This document shows positions 9,468 to 19,045 of a stretch of DNA of 64,000 bases, in pieces. The stretch's first letter is position 1; each line of letters starts with the position of its first letter. Origin of the DNA: Pedobacter steynii (GTDB lineage Bacteria; Bacteroidota; Bacteroidia; Sphingobacteriales; Sphingobacteriaceae). The stretch covers positions 225,897-289,896 of the forward strand of contig NZ_FNGY01000011.1 in the NCBI RefSeq assembly GCF_900103665.1. Reading direction: 5' to 3'. The notes under the pieces are model-generated. The model saw only the letters and a list, made by a program, of their open reading frames with translations. It was not told the origin of the DNA and ran no database searches. Position numbers and translations under genes: made by a program.

Positions 9468-9472
9468 ACTTA
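9465..9472 (-). promoter_or_regulatory. -7 element TAAGTTTG at ROK gene 1
   Basis: On the minus strand TAAGTTTG fits the Bacteroidota TAnnTTTG box exactly. It sits in an 18-19 base block also found at the second ROK gene. Transcription would begin about four bases downstream, which is past the TTG start codon contained in the box. Confidence 0.45.
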
Positions 9473-9967
9473 AAATATTTTTTTGATAAATACGATTGAC
9501 TTATTAATTTAATTTTTAAGTAAAGGAGAAAAATAAAATCATTTACATGCTAAAATTAAGATTAATGGCTGTTAAAAAAAATAAAAAATGACACAAATAC
9601 CTGATTTAAAGCAAATTTAACATTATACCGTCTTCTTATATCCACTTCAGAAATCATCACAATGTATATCAATATAAAACAGACTTTTTAAGTCAGTTTA
9701 AGTTTAGGCATCCTCTTAAATTACTTTATGATCAAGGATAATACAAAAATAATAAGAAATCATCTACACAAATGAAATGTTCAATATTCCGCAAACAGCG
9801 AGATGATATGATCGGTCTATTACATCGCACATTAGCCCAAAACGTAAAGAACCCCGGAGGGTATCCTCCGGGGTTCTTTACGTTTAATGATTTTCATCTT
9901 TTTTTATCAAAAATCATACAGGAGCAAAAGGGTTCTAATTTCGCCGTTAGTTCATGACTGCCTCCCT
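9468..9967. other. 500-base intergenic region between the two SusCD modules
   Basis: This AT-rich spacer holds the ROK gene 1 promoter block at its left end and a 21-bp hairpin at 9840-9885 near its right end. A 61-codon plus-strand frame (9772-9957) runs through the hairpin and looks non-coding. I see no other gene, repeat or RNA. Confidence 0.6.
9840..9885 (-). terminator. 21-bp perfect hairpin downstream of susD (module 2)
   Basis: A perfect 21-bp stem (9840-9860 with 9865-9885) closes a GTAT loop. It lies about 80 bases past the susD stop and probably ends the ROK2/SusC/SusD transcript. There is no long T run directly after it on the minus strand; the T-rich part is inside the second arm (TTCTTTACGTT). 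Confidence 0.6.
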
Positions 9968-11557
9968 TTAGTCAATATCCCAAAATAACTTTGTCTGTAG
10001 ATTATCCTTAGCCGCAACAGCCTGATAGTTTGTACTATTAAAGGCAATTTCACTTGAAGGATAGATCCATCTATTTGGAGGAAGTTTTTGTTGACTTGAG
10101 TTATCCGGAGAGAAAACCAATGCAGGGAAATTTAACCTACGAATTTCCGACCAGCTTTCAAGGGGTTCAACGACACTATAATGTAGCCATTTTTCCGTCC
10201 CGATTAATGCTAATTTACCTGCTGTTGAAGCAGCCGAATTCCACATCACTGCAGGATTAGAAATATAGCTGTTTACTTCCAGAACAGTAGTCAGTGTCAA
10301 TGGCGGGACGGCTCCATCTTTACTTAAGGTCCTTAGCCAGTAATAATAATCTATAGATTGTCTAATCCCTTTTTCATAGGAAGCCTTAGCTTGTCCGTCA
10401 TTGCCTAATTTCGTATAATACTCTGCCAGCTGATAATTTACTTCCGCAGCTGTAATCAGAATCCCTGGAAAAAACTCATTTCTACTTAATGTAGACCTAT
10501 TATAAATGGCCAATATACCTGCATTAATTGCATTTGTTTGTGTAGCTGCATCAAGACTCTGGTCAAGACCTGTATAAGTACCACCTGCATTTGCCCCAGG
10601 TTCAAACATAGCTCTTAACCTAGGATCAGACGAAGCTTTCATGCGATCAATCATAACCTTTCCGGCAATATTCCCATTCCAGTCTTCCAGACCTGTCTTA
10701 AATCCTTTAGCATTAATGTCACTACCCAGATCATAAACTTTTAACATCACATTATCCGCATTTTCCGCTACCAGAGGATATTTAGATTGATCTGAAAGAA
10801 TGGAACTGATCTCCTGACTTGCACGTGCCTGAAATTTAGGTGTTCCAGAAACTCTTGTCAGCATACGTAAACGCAGAGAATTACAGTATTTTTTCCAAAG
10901 AGTCATGTCACCCTTATTGATTAGATCCTGAGTCTTAAAACCAGTAAGAATAGCAGGCTTCACTGTGGTAACCGAGAGCTCATCTGCAATTTTCTTAAGG
11001 TCATCTAACATAGCGGTATAAATATCCTCTGCACTTTGATATTTTGCATAAGAAGCACCATAATTTCCATTATTAGTGCTCAACTTACCAGCATCTGCCC
11101 AAGGGATATCACCATGTAAGTCGACCACCTTTTGGGTATGATCATAAAAATATATAGATGCAGCCATCATATAGATGCGTTTGTCAGCTTGCTCTTCTGG
11201 AGTTAACTTTGAGTATACTTTTTCCAACTCACGAAACTGAGCCAGGAAATTGTAATAGTTATTCCATCTGTCTGTTATAGCAGCTCCACCAGGAGCATAT
11301 TGTCCCAATGAGTTTGCCCAGCCCACAGCTTGCGTATAATGATTTACAGAGGTACGCAATACTACAAAGTAATTCCAATAACTAGGTACTACATATTCCC
11401 TATTGGTATAAATAATACCTGAAAATTGCTTTTCTACAGTCGTACTCTCAATTGTTGAAGGATCTGAATAGGCATCTTCAAAACTCGATTTCTTACAAGA
11501 GACAACAAGTATCGCTGAGATAACTGTCATCGTTATTAATGATAATATCTTTTTCAT
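9968..11557 (-). CDS. SusD/RagB-family outer-membrane nutrient-binding lipoprotein (module 2)
   Basis: A 529-residue SusD-like lipoprotein with the lipobox LVVSC at Cys21 and a helical SusD-like_2 body (for example DLHGDIPWADAGKLS). It should bind the substrate at the cell surface for the SusC encoded 32 bases upstream. It is paralogous to, but clearly diverged from, the module 1 SusD, so the two pairs may take up related but different ligands. No enzyme genes follow it; the transcript appears to stop at the hairpin 9840-9885. Confidence 0.9.
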   Translation of the reverse strand: MKKILSLITMTVISAILVVSCKKSSFEDAYSDPSTIESTTVEKQFSGIIYTNREYVVPSYWNYFVVLRTSVNHYTQAVGWANSLGQYAPGGAAITDRWNNYYNFLAQFRELEKVYSKLTPEEQADKRIYMMAASIYFYDHTQKVVDLHGDIPWADAGKLSTNNGNYGASYAKYQSAEDIYTAMLDDLKKIADELSVTTVKPAILTGFKTQDLINKGDMTLWKKYCNSLRLRMLTRVSGTPKFQARASQEISSILSDQSKYPLVAENADNVMLKVYDLGSDINAKGFKTGLEDWNGNIAGKVMIDRMKASSDPRLRAMFEPGANAGGTYTGLDQSLDAATQTNAINAGILAIYNRSTLSRNEFFPGILITAAEVNYQLAEYYTKLGNDGQAKASYEKGIRQSIDYYYWLRTLSKDGAVPPLTLTTVLEVNSYISNPAVMWNSAASTAGKLALIGTEKWLHYSVVEPLESWSEIRRLNFPALVFSPDNSSQQKLPPNRWIYPSSEIAFNSTNYQAVAAKDNLQTKLFWDID

Positions 11558-11589
11558 GTCAATTTTTTTTTTAAACTTTTACTAATAAA

Positions 11590-14500
11590 TTAAAAGTTAG
11601 CGCGCAGCATTACGCCAAAAGTCCTCGTTGCAGGATTGGAGCCCGCATTATTAACTGTCTGGTCCCATCTTGAGCCAGAAGTCATCTGCTCAGGATCCAA
11701 GTCTTTAAGCGTTCTGTACAAGAAGAACAGGTTCCTTCCAAAGGCAGAAATCTGCAATTTTTTAGCGCCTATTTTACTTGAAAGGGATGTTGGCAAGCTA
11801 TATCCCAGCGAAATCTCTCTCATCTTTATATATGAATTTTTCTTTACGTATAATTCATACCTTGATGAACTGTATTGAGGACCTCCCCAGTTATAAGTAT
11901 TCCAATAATAATAAGCCTGGGAGATTACATTAGTATTTGGTGAACCATCAGCCGTTACTCCATCCATTACCATACCATCATGATAAACTTTTTGACCAGT
12001 CGGACCTTTATCGGCATTAGTTAGTATTCCTTTACCTGAAGCATCTAAATAATAGGCAAGCCCCCCGTGTTCAGCATCCATATTAGTTAAACTCTCCTCT
12101 AATAAGCCTCGGCTAATCATCCAGTTAATTCCAGTCGGCATAACATGCCCTCCAAACCGGAAGTCAAGCAACACATCTAATGAGAAATTTTTATAGACAA
12201 AATTATTAATAAAACCACCAACAATTTTAGGCATTGCATTACCGGCTTTTATCATCTTATTTGCATCCAGCTGGTAGAGTCCATCAGCTCCAACAATTTT
12301 TGCCCCTGAATTATCTGTAGCAACAGGGTGCACATAGATGTCTCCCATAGGCTGGCCTACAATTGATTTCAACTGCGCTGCATTACCATCATAATCCACA
12401 TGTAACAGCTCATTTGAACCGTTTGCCAGTTTTTCAACTACGTTCTTATTTTTGGAGAAGTTAATTCCAGTATTCCAGGTAAAACTTGAAGATTTGATTG
12501 GAACTCCTGTTATACCAACTTCAAGTCCTTTATTCCTTAATGTACCCACATTTGCAAGTAGGGTACTGGCACCGGAAGTATAAGGTAATGTAAGACTAAG
12601 TATTTGATTCTTGATCTGCGCATTGTAATAAGAAATATCTAATCCTAAACGGCCACTTAAAAACTTCGCTTCTAAACCAAATTCATATTCCGTCTTGCGT
12701 TCCGGCTCAATAAGCTCATTACCATATCCTGATGGGATAATCGTATAAAGGACAGAATTAGTTGGTCCCTGTGCCCCTAAAGTATTCTGAGTATAGGCGA
12801 CATTTGCTTGATATATGGATGGGTAATTACCAACAATTCCCCAGGAAGCCCTTAATCTACCATAGTTCAAAAAAGAAGGCATTTTAAATGCTTCGGAGAA
12901 TACGAAACTCGAATTTACTGAAGGATAAACGAAGCTATTGTGTTCAGGGTTCATGGTAGAGGTTCTGTCCCTGCGCACTGTTCCTTCAACAAAAAAGTAA
13001 TCCTTATAGTTGGTACTCAAAGTTCCTATAAGTGCGTCTTTCACAAGTTTATTACGATAATTGAGACCTTGATTACCTCCAATGGTATTAACAGAAGCTT
13101 TTAAATCATACCAATTCTCAACACTTAATCCTCCATTTGTTTCTCTCTGTATTGAAGTCGTTAATTCTCTTGTTGCAGTAAGCCCTCCCAATACACTCAC
13201 TTTAAAATCAGGTGATATTTGTTTCGAATAGGTTAGTAAAGCATCACCATAAAGAATTCTACTATTATAATTTGAAAGGCCAAATGAACCGGTATTCTCG
13301 AAAGCCAATGGCTTGGTATTAGGGTTAGCACTCTCAATCTTTCTAGTAGTGATATCAGTAGAAAGTCTGGTTCTCAATTTCAAGTCATCAATGATTGACC
13401 AGGTGTTGGTTAAACTACCAATCACACGGTCACTGAATTCATTTTCCTGATTTTCTCTTACATTCCAGATATAGTCGGCAACATCTGCTTTAAATCCAGG
13501 GTAGATTATATTTTCTCCTGGAGTCAGACTTTCAGTTCCGGCACCCGTCACAAACTTATAGCCACGACTTGTTTTGTAACGTGCATAGTACCAGTCAGGA
13601 TTATCAAACCTGCCGATCATTCCTGTAAAATTATTGATCATTCTGTCTACCATAAACGGACGGTTATGCGTATACTGATTAATATAATTAACCAATAGAT
13701 CCGTGGTAAATTTCTTTCCCAATTTAAAAGAGGTATTCAGGTTAGCAATATTCTTTTCATTTTTAGCGCCGTAGCTCACACCTTCATTGTCTTGTCTTGT
13801 TAATGAAAAACGAACATTAGCATTTTCTGTCGCATGTGACACTGCGACATTTATGTTAGAATTTTTTGCTGTCTGAAAGAATTTGGCATAATTGTCCTTT
13901 TGTGCTTCATAAGGTCTGATTTGACCATCCCAAGCCAATGTAGGCTTCCCATCAAATTTAGGTCCGAAATTTATGGAAAAATTGCCTACACCTCTTGTCT
14001 CCTTAATTCCATCACCATCTAAATCCTGGTATAAAAACCCTTCATCATCCTGACCGCTGTTAGAAATGTAGTTATGAATCCCAGGCCCTCTTACATCCTG
14101 ATACCTTGGTAAATAAGCAACTTTATCATTTGAGTAATTTGCATTAAAATCGATATTAAATCCTTGAGTCCCTTTACCACTCTTAGTAGTGATTAATACC
14201 ACTCCGTTAACCGCTTCGGAACCATACAAAGCAGCAGCCGAAGCACCTTTCAAGATAGATAGACTTTCAATGTCTTCAGGATTAATATCCAGCAAGCCAT
14301 TACCTCTCATGCGTTGATCACCCCAATAATTGTTATTATTGAATTCCCCATCTCTGATTGGGACACCATCCAATACAATAAGAGGTTGCGTCTTCCCTGT
14401 TATCGAATTGACTCCTCTGATATTGATATTGACACCGCTAGTTGCACCACCGGTAGCCGAAGCGATACGAACTCCTGGAGCCTTACCATACAATGCAGAT

Positions 14501-14919
14501 GCAAAGTTCGTAGCTCCAGCCTTTGTAATGTCCTTTGCGGACACAGTATTTACGGAGTATCCCAAGGATTTAGCTTCACGCTTTACACCAAGCGCCGTCA
14601 CCACCACTTCGCTTAATGCATTAGCATCTTCCGCCATTGTTACATTTAAAATAGATTTTTGTCCTACAGTAATTTCCTGTATTACCAGTCCAATAGCGGA
14701 AAAAGTTAATACCGCACCTGGTTTCACTGAGATAGAAAACCTTCCGCTACCATCAGTAGCTGTCCCATTTTTACTGCCCCTTTCAATAACACTAACACCA
14801 GGGATGGGCTGCCCTGATTTCTCAGTTACCGTTCCGGTAACTTTTTGCTGCGCATAAGCGGATATTGTTATTACGCTTAATAACAAAACTGCCATACACT
14901 TTAAGTACATGTGTTTCAT
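11590..14919 (-). CDS. SusC/RagA-family TonB-dependent outer-membrane transporter (module 2)
   Basis: A 1109-residue SusC-type protein. It has a signal peptide (about 1-23, ISAYAQ), a carboxypeptidase-regulatory-like domain (about 25-108), a plug with ESLSILKGASAAALYGS, and a beta-barrel to the C-terminus (VMLRANF). It is the TonB-dependent import channel paired with the following SusD. The N-terminal third is strikingly close to the module 1 SusC, while the barrel has drifted, as expected for duplication followed by ligand divergence. The shared operator-like 15-mer lies 59 bases upstream. Confidence 0.93.
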   Translation of the reverse strand: MKHMYLKCMAVLLLSVITISAYAQQKVTGTVTEKSGQPIPGVSVIERGSKNGTATDGSGRFSISVKPGAVLTFSAIGLVIQEITVGQKSILNVTMAEDANALSEVVVTALGVKREAKSLGYSVNTVSAKDITKAGATNFASALYGKAPGVRIASATGGATSGVNINIRGVNSITGKTQPLIVLDGVPIRDGEFNNNNYWGDQRMRGNGLLDINPEDIESLSILKGASAAALYGSEAVNGVVLITTKSGKGTQGFNIDFNANYSNDKVAYLPRYQDVRGPGIHNYISNSGQDDEGFLYQDLDGDGIKETRGVGNFSINFGPKFDGKPTLAWDGQIRPYEAQKDNYAKFFQTAKNSNINVAVSHATENANVRFSLTRQDNEGVSYGAKNEKNIANLNTSFKLGKKFTTDLLVNYINQYTHNRPFMVDRMINNFTGMIGRFDNPDWYYARYKTSRGYKFVTGAGTESLTPGENIIYPGFKADVADYIWNVRENQENEFSDRVIGSLTNTWSIIDDLKLRTRLSTDITTRKIESANPNTKPLAFENTGSFGLSNYNSRILYGDALLTYSKQISPDFKVSVLGGLTATRELTTSIQRETNGGLSVENWYDLKASVNTIGGNQGLNYRNKLVKDALIGTLSTNYKDYFFVEGTVRRDRTSTMNPEHNSFVYPSVNSSFVFSEAFKMPSFLNYGRLRASWGIVGNYPSIYQANVAYTQNTLGAQGPTNSVLYTIIPSGYGNELIEPERKTEYEFGLEAKFLSGRLGLDISYYNAQIKNQILSLTLPYTSGASTLLANVGTLRNKGLEVGITGVPIKSSSFTWNTGINFSKNKNVVEKLANGSNELLHVDYDGNAAQLKSIVGQPMGDIYVHPVATDNSGAKIVGADGLYQLDANKMIKAGNAMPKIVGGFINNFVYKNFSLDVLLDFRFGGHVMPTGINWMISRGLLEESLTNMDAEHGGLAYYLDASGKGILTNADKGPTGQKVYHDGMVMDGVTADGSPNTNVISQAYYYWNTYNWGGPQYSSSRYELYVKKNSYIKMREISLGYSLPTSLSSKIGAKKLQISAFGRNLFFLYRTLKDLDPEQMTSGSRWDQTVNNAGSNPATRTFGVMLRANF

Positions 14920-14977
14920 CTTCGATAAATTTAATTTGTTAGAATTTAGGTTAATTGTTTAGTGCTGAATTAATCTT

Positions 14978-14992
14978 TAAAAGGTTTTAGCT
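14978..14992 (-). promoter_or_regulatory. Operator-like element upstream of susC (module 2)
   Basis: This is the second copy of TAAAAGGTTTTAGCT, between the ROK gene and susC, with the internal inverted repeat TAAAA-N2-TTTTA. Its distance to the start codon is nearly the same as in module 1 (59 versus 56 bases), which supports a regulatory role. Confidence 0.45.
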
Positions 14993-15022
14993 TATCCCTA
15001 TACTAAAACACTCCTTTACATT

Positions 15023-16231
15023 TTAGTTAAAATTACAATTCTCTACTACCAGTGTTGCTGCGCCTAAAAGACCTGACTCAGCGGCTAGTTCGGAGACTTT
15101 AATATCCGTATGTTCTGCAAGTCGGGGAATACAAAACTCATGAATAGCCTGCTGTATAGGTGCCATGAGGATTTTACCCGCAGCAGCGCCCCTACCACCT
15201 AGAACAATAAGTTTTGGATTGATGATATGAATTAAAGTGGCCAGGCCCTTTCCAATCAGAAAAGCGGCGTCAGCAAGTATAGAAGCAGCTAAAGGATCCC
15301 CCGCTTTAGCTGCATCAAGAAAATGATCCCCAGGTAATTTACTGTTATCCTGAAACAAATGCTCCAAGCTTGAGCTCACCCCTGCCGCAATCTGAGTTTT
15401 AGCTCTTTCTACCAATACCAATAAAGAGGTATCGACTTCAAGACAACCCCGTTTACCGCAAGAGCAGAGCTTATTACTTTGAGACAACGGGATATGGCTA
15501 AACTCGCCGGCATACCCGCTATGTCCTCTGAACAAACTTCCATTAATAACCATTCCCAAACCGATCCCCCAACCGATATTTACTACCATTACGTCTTTAA
15601 GGCCCTTCCCTGCGCCAAATTTCAATTCCGCCAATGCGATAATACTGGAGTCATTGTCGATAAATACAGGCAATCCAAGCTCCTTACTTAAATATTTTTT
15701 TAGATTTCCATCTCCCTTTACTTTAAAAAAGGTGTGGTTTATACCATCTTCTGCATTGACAAACCCTGGCATCCCAATCCCTACGCCCAATATTTGTCCG
15801 GCTGAGATACCTGACCTGGCGATGTAATCCTGCAGAAAAGTGATTAAAATTAAGGTGACCTCCGGATCGTCCTTTAACGTCAGCTTTAAGAGCGCCGGCT
15901 CTGTCTGTACCTGGTTTAACAAATCGTAGATTACAACCTGTGTCACCAATTGATCCATAGCAACCGCAACGATATACTTTGGCTTCTGCTTGTTTAATAA
16001 AAAGGTAAGTGCCCGACGCCCACCGGTAGATGGGGCCAAACCATGCTCCAAAATATATCCATCATCGACCAAGTCATTAACGGCACTGGTAATTAAAGGT
16101 AAACTCTTATGTGTACGGTGACTTAACTCAGTAAGTGTTAACATCTTACTGTAGTACAAATGTTTGATCACATCTGTCCTTAGTTGCTGATATTTTTTGA
16201 TGCTGGCGGTCAAAGTTTGAGGTTTTGTCAT
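15023..16231 (-). CDS. ROK-family transcriptional regulator (module 2)
   Basis: A 402-residue ROK repressor with an N-terminal winged helix-turn-helix (LTLTELSHRTHKSLP, about 30-45). The sugar-kinase-like sensor domain carries CSCGKRGCLE (zinc), GEFSHIPL and IDNDSS. As in its paralogue at 8256-9467, the phosphate loop is degenerate (AMDQLVTQ), so ligand sensing without phosphorylation is likely. The ATG at 16229-16231 follows a perfect TAAGTTTG box by two bases, implying a leaderless transcript. It precedes susC by about 100 bases on the same strand and probably controls both its own operon and, given near-identical DNA-binding domains, the sister module. Confidence 0.92.
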   Translation of the reverse strand: MTKPQTLTASIKKYQQLRTDVIKHLYYSKMLTLTELSHRTHKSLPLITSAVNDLVDDGYILEHGLAPSTGGRRALTFLLNKQKPKYIVAVAMDQLVTQVVIYDLLNQVQTEPALLKLTLKDDPEVTLILITFLQDYIARSGISAGQILGVGIGMPGFVNAEDGINHTFFKVKGDGNLKKYLSKELGLPVFIDNDSSIIALAELKFGAGKGLKDVMVVNIGWGIGLGMVINGSLFRGHSGYAGEFSHIPLSQSNKLCSCGKRGCLEVDTSLLVLVERAKTQIAAGVSSSLEHLFQDNSKLPGDHFLDAAKAGDPLAASILADAAFLIGKGLATLIHIINPKLIVLGGRGAAAGKILMAPIQQAIHEFCIPRLAEHTDIKVSELAAESGLLGAATLVVENCNFN

Positions 16232-16233
16232 AT

Positions 16234-16262
16234 CAAACTTAAAATATTTTTACGAATTACAA
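16234..16262 (-). promoter_or_regulatory. Promoter of ROK gene 2
   Basis: On the minus strand TTG (16260-16262) is followed after 18 bases by TAAGTTTG (16234-16241), matching the Bacteroidota -33/-7 pattern. The predicted start of transcription coincides with the ATG. Confidence 0.5.
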
Positions 16263-16372
16263 GCATACTTTTTAAATTATTTTTTAAGTACAAGATACTT
16301 AAGCAACAATAAAATAAGATTTATACCTCGTAATAAGCTAGAAATGCAATTTTAAGGCTAAAATATTGAGAC

Positions 16373-16410
16373 AAAAAAAAGCGGATGATGCAACCGCATC
16401 ATCCGCTTTT
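16373..16410 (-). terminator. Intrinsic terminator of the parAB-dapB-lepB run
   Basis: A perfect 15-bp stem (16377-16391 with 16396-16410) has an AACC loop and is followed on the minus strand by eight T residues. It lies 17 bases past the lepB stop. Confidence 0.85.
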
Positions 16411-16427
16411 AACCTGACAATTAGAGA

Positions 16428-17624
16428 TTAATGTATTCCTTTAAGCAATCTATTCCATCTGATTTTACTAAAGAAAGACCCGTTTGTATCATAACTCATC
16501 CAGATGAATAAAGCTTTCCCAACAATATGATCTTCAGGAACGAAGCCCCAATAGCGTGAATCCGCTGATTTATGGCGATTATCTCCCATCATCCAATAGT
16601 AATTCATTTTAAAAGTATAACTATCAGCAGGAACGCCGTTTATCAACCAGCCTTTACCTGATTTTTCTACTTTATTTCCTTCATAAATACGAATACTTCT
16701 TTCATAAAGTGGCATAGTAGCGCTATCCAGCTTCACTGTCCATCCTCTCTTAGGAAGAATGATCGGACCAAAATTATCTACATTCCAGTTTCTGTTTGGA
16801 TCATAAGGAAAAATATCCCCATCCCTTTTCTGATCAACTTCTGTCAATTCTTTTACCGATTGAACAAAATCCAGCTTGCGAACTTTTTCCATCATCGGTT
16901 CTGTACCAGTAAACTGATAAGAATTCTGACTCATTGGGGAAATCTCTTCAGAAACATTAAAGCCCATATCTTCAAAAACGCTAAAATTAACATCCTGAGT
17001 TTTAAACACCACTTCGTAACCGATTTGTCCGGTATTTTTCAACTTCTCTGGTTTTCCATTTAGGTAAACCAATCCGTTTTTCATACTTACGGTATCACCT
17101 GCTATTCCGATGCATCGTTTAATGTAATTCTCTCTTTTATCCACCGGGCGACTCACAATGGTAAATTGACTGTTTACCTGCTTCCAACCCAGCGATCTAA
17201 CCATCTGATAGTAATCCTGATCCTGATATTCCAGTGCTACTGTATCTCCCTGAGGGTAGTTGAATACCACAACATCATTTCTTTTAATATCAGATAATCC
17301 AGGCAACCGGCGGTATTTCCATTCCACACCATCCCAATAAGCTTTTGTACCGGTGATCGGCATGGTATGGTGTGCAAAAGGAAAAGCAATTGGAGTCATA
17401 GGAATTCTCGCTCCATAATTCACTTTACTGACAAACAAAAAGTCGCCCACCAATAATGACCGCTCCATAGAAGCAGTTGGAATGGTATAGGCTTCAATAA
17501 AAAACACCCTGATGATCGTGGCAGCTATTACGGCAAATAAGATGGCGTCAAACCACTCGCGGCTTTTAGTTTTTTTCTTTCTTGGCTTGGCATCATTATT
17601 CTTTTGCCAGAATTTCCAATTCAT
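16428..17624 (-). CDS. lepB: Signal peptidase I
   Basis: A 398-residue type I signal peptidase that removes signal peptides from exported proteins at the outer face of the inner membrane. A single N-terminal membrane anchor spans about residues 26-45. The catalytic Ser52 is in PTASMERS and the general-base Lys169 in YIKRCIG. Box E is seen as MMGDNRHKSADSRYWGFV. The enlarged central insert makes it longer than E. coli LepB, as is usual for Bacteroidota. It follows dapB by five bases and is the last gene before the terminator at 16373-16410. Confidence 0.95.
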   Translation of the reverse strand: MNWKFWQKNNDAKPRKKKTKSREWFDAILFAVIAATIIRVFFIEAYTIPTASMERSLLVGDFLFVSKVNYGARIPMTPIAFPFAHHTMPITGTKAYWDGVEWKYRRLPGLSDIKRNDVVVFNYPQGDTVALEYQDQDYYQMVRSLGWKQVNSQFTIVSRPVDKRENYIKRCIGIAGDTVSMKNGLVYLNGKPEKLKNTGQIGYEVVFKTQDVNFSVFEDMGFNVSEEISPMSQNSYQFTGTEPMMEKVRKLDFVQSVKELTEVDQKRDGDIFPYDPNRNWNVDNFGPIILPKRGWTVKLDSATMPLYERSIRIYEGNKVEKSGKGWLINGVPADSYTFKMNYYWMMGDNRHKSADSRYWGFVPEDHIVGKALFIWMSYDTNGSFFSKIRWNRLLKGIH

Positions 17625-17629
17625 AATCT

Positions 17630-18370
17630 CTATTTAAAATTAAATATATCGGCTATGTTATAAAAGCCTTGTTTATTTTGCAACCACTCCGCTGCAACTA
17701 TAGCACCCAAAGCAAAACCTGCACGACTATGTGCAGTATGTTTCAATTCAATATCATCCACCTCAGAACTATACACTACTGTATGTGTTCCAGGAACATT
17801 CTCAATCCGGTGTGATTCGATCAATACCTGTTCTTTTTTAATGACATCCTCAAAAGGACTTCCGACCAATTCATTCACCCATTCAGTCTTTCCATCCAGT
17901 TCTTCAATGATTCCTTCCGCAATTGTCATTGCAGTTCCACTTGGAGAATCCAGTTTTTGTGTGTGGTGAATTTCCTCCACCTGCACATCGTAAGCAGGGA
18001 AATTACTCATCAGTTTTGCCAACACTTTATTGACATGAAAAAAGATATTCACCCCTATGCTAAAGTTTGATCCATATAGCAAGGTATTGTTACTGCTTAA
18101 GCATTCGTTTTTTACTTCCTGTAATTGTCCGTACCAACCTGTAGTTCCTACAACAATTGGAAGGTTAGCCTCAAAACAGGCATAAATATTACTTATAGCT
18201 GCATCAGGAGCACTAAAGTCTATGGCGACATCAGCCTTAGACAGATTGGACTTATTCAGATCGTCCAGGTTATCTGCATTAATTTTTAAAACCACTTCGT
18301 GACCTCTTTCCAGTGCAAAACGTTCAATAATTTGCCCCATTTTGCCATAACCCAATAATGCTACTTTCAT
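17630..18370 (-). CDS. dapB: 4-hydroxy-tetrahydrodipicolinate reductase
   Basis: A 246-residue DapB catalysing the NAD(P)H-dependent step to tetrahydrodipicolinate in lysine and diaminopimelate synthesis. The nucleotide-binding loop GYGKMGQ is at 7-13. The catalytic and substrate-binding segment EIHHTQKLDSPSGTA is in the middle. The length matches the short Bacteroidota form. It sits between the DUF5683 gene and lepB on one strand with short gaps, so co-transcription is likely. Confidence 0.95.
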   Translation of the reverse strand: MKVALLGYGKMGQIIERFALERGHEVVLKINADNLDDLNKSNLSKADVAIDFSAPDAAISNIYACFEANLPIVVGTTGWYGQLQEVKNECLSSNNTLLYGSNFSIGVNIFFHVNKVLAKLMSNFPAYDVQVEEIHHTQKLDSPSGTAMTIAEGIIEELDGKTEWVNELVGSPFEDVIKKEQVLIESHRIENVPGTHTVVYSSEVDDIELKHTAHSRAGFALGAIVAAEWLQNKQGFYNIADIFNFK

Positions 18371-18415
18371 CGTTGCTTTTATTTGTATTTTCGTCTTTAT
18401 TTTATAAAATATGCC

Positions 18416-19045
18416 TTAAAAACTAAGGGTAACCTTTAATCCAGGCGCCGGGGTATTTAAGCCGTACATCGTACTGGTGTTCATATTGATCATGGTTGGC
18501 GAAAATTTAACCGCCACGTCTCCTACATCAAAATATTTTAACCTTGCATCAATATAGGCTTCTACAACATTTAGAATGTATAAGCCAACAAAAGAGAAGA
18601 TAATGATTTGTTTATTTCTCTTATACAGATCTTTGGCAGTGACCAATCCTTGTTCTTCAACTGACTTATAAAGTGGATTCTCTCGCTGACCCGAATTATC
18701 CAACCGGAAATTCAGTTCCTTCAGAACATCATGATAACTTTTATTATTGTCTATAAAAGAAATGGTGAGTAACGTTGCACCGGTATAAATTCCGGCTACT
18801 TTCAAACCTCTATAGAAGGTAAATCCATTCCTGACCTGCCCAAGACCGGGCAGCATTGCAGAACGGATCATTGCCCGCCGACCGGCAATTTTACCAGGAT
18901 TTACATATTTTGGTTTTAAGGTATCAACCTTTTTTTCAACAGGCTTTAAAGCTGTGCTGTCTTTCTTATTGACCAATACTTCCTGCGATTTAGCAGCAAA
19001 TGAACTGAGAAACAATAACACCGACAACAGAAAAAACTTTGACAT
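18416..19045 (-). CDS. DUF5683 family protein
   Basis: A 209-residue exported or membrane-bound protein with a signal peptide (to about AKSQ) and the DUF5683 core. That core includes GRRAMIRSAMLPGLGQ, GLKVAGIYTGATLL and a hydrophobic segment IIIFSFVGLYILNVVEAYIDA. Function is unknown. The family is regularly found between parB and dapB in Bacteroidota. I start it at the ATG at 19045, which shares one base with the parB stop (TAATG), a sign of translational coupling. An upstream in-frame TTG at 19051 is less likely. Confidence 0.85.
   Translation of the reverse strand: MSKFFLLSVLLFLSSFAAKSQEVLVNKKDSTALKPVEKKVDTLKPKYVNPGKIAGRRAMIRSAMLPGLGQVRNGFTFYRGLKVAGIYTGATLLTISFIDNNKSYHDVLKELNFRLDNSGQRENPLYKSVEEQGLVTAKDLYKRNKQIIIFSFVGLYILNVVEAYIDARLKYFDVGDVAVKFSPTMINMNTSTMYGLNTPAPGLKVTLSF

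Noticed and set aside
14330..14857. 175-codon frame on the plus strand inside susC
   Set aside because: It lies opposite the well-supported SusC plug and N-terminal domains and has low-complexity Pro/Thr/Val-rich content typical of an antisense shadow. The same applies to frames at 7088-7369 and 23710-24347.
3089..16231. Classical polysaccharide utilisation locus
   Set aside because: Two SusCD pairs with ROK regulators are present, but no glycoside hydrolase, lyase or sulfatase is adjacent. The GH29/GH3 operon lies more than 10 kb away and is separated by housekeeping genes.
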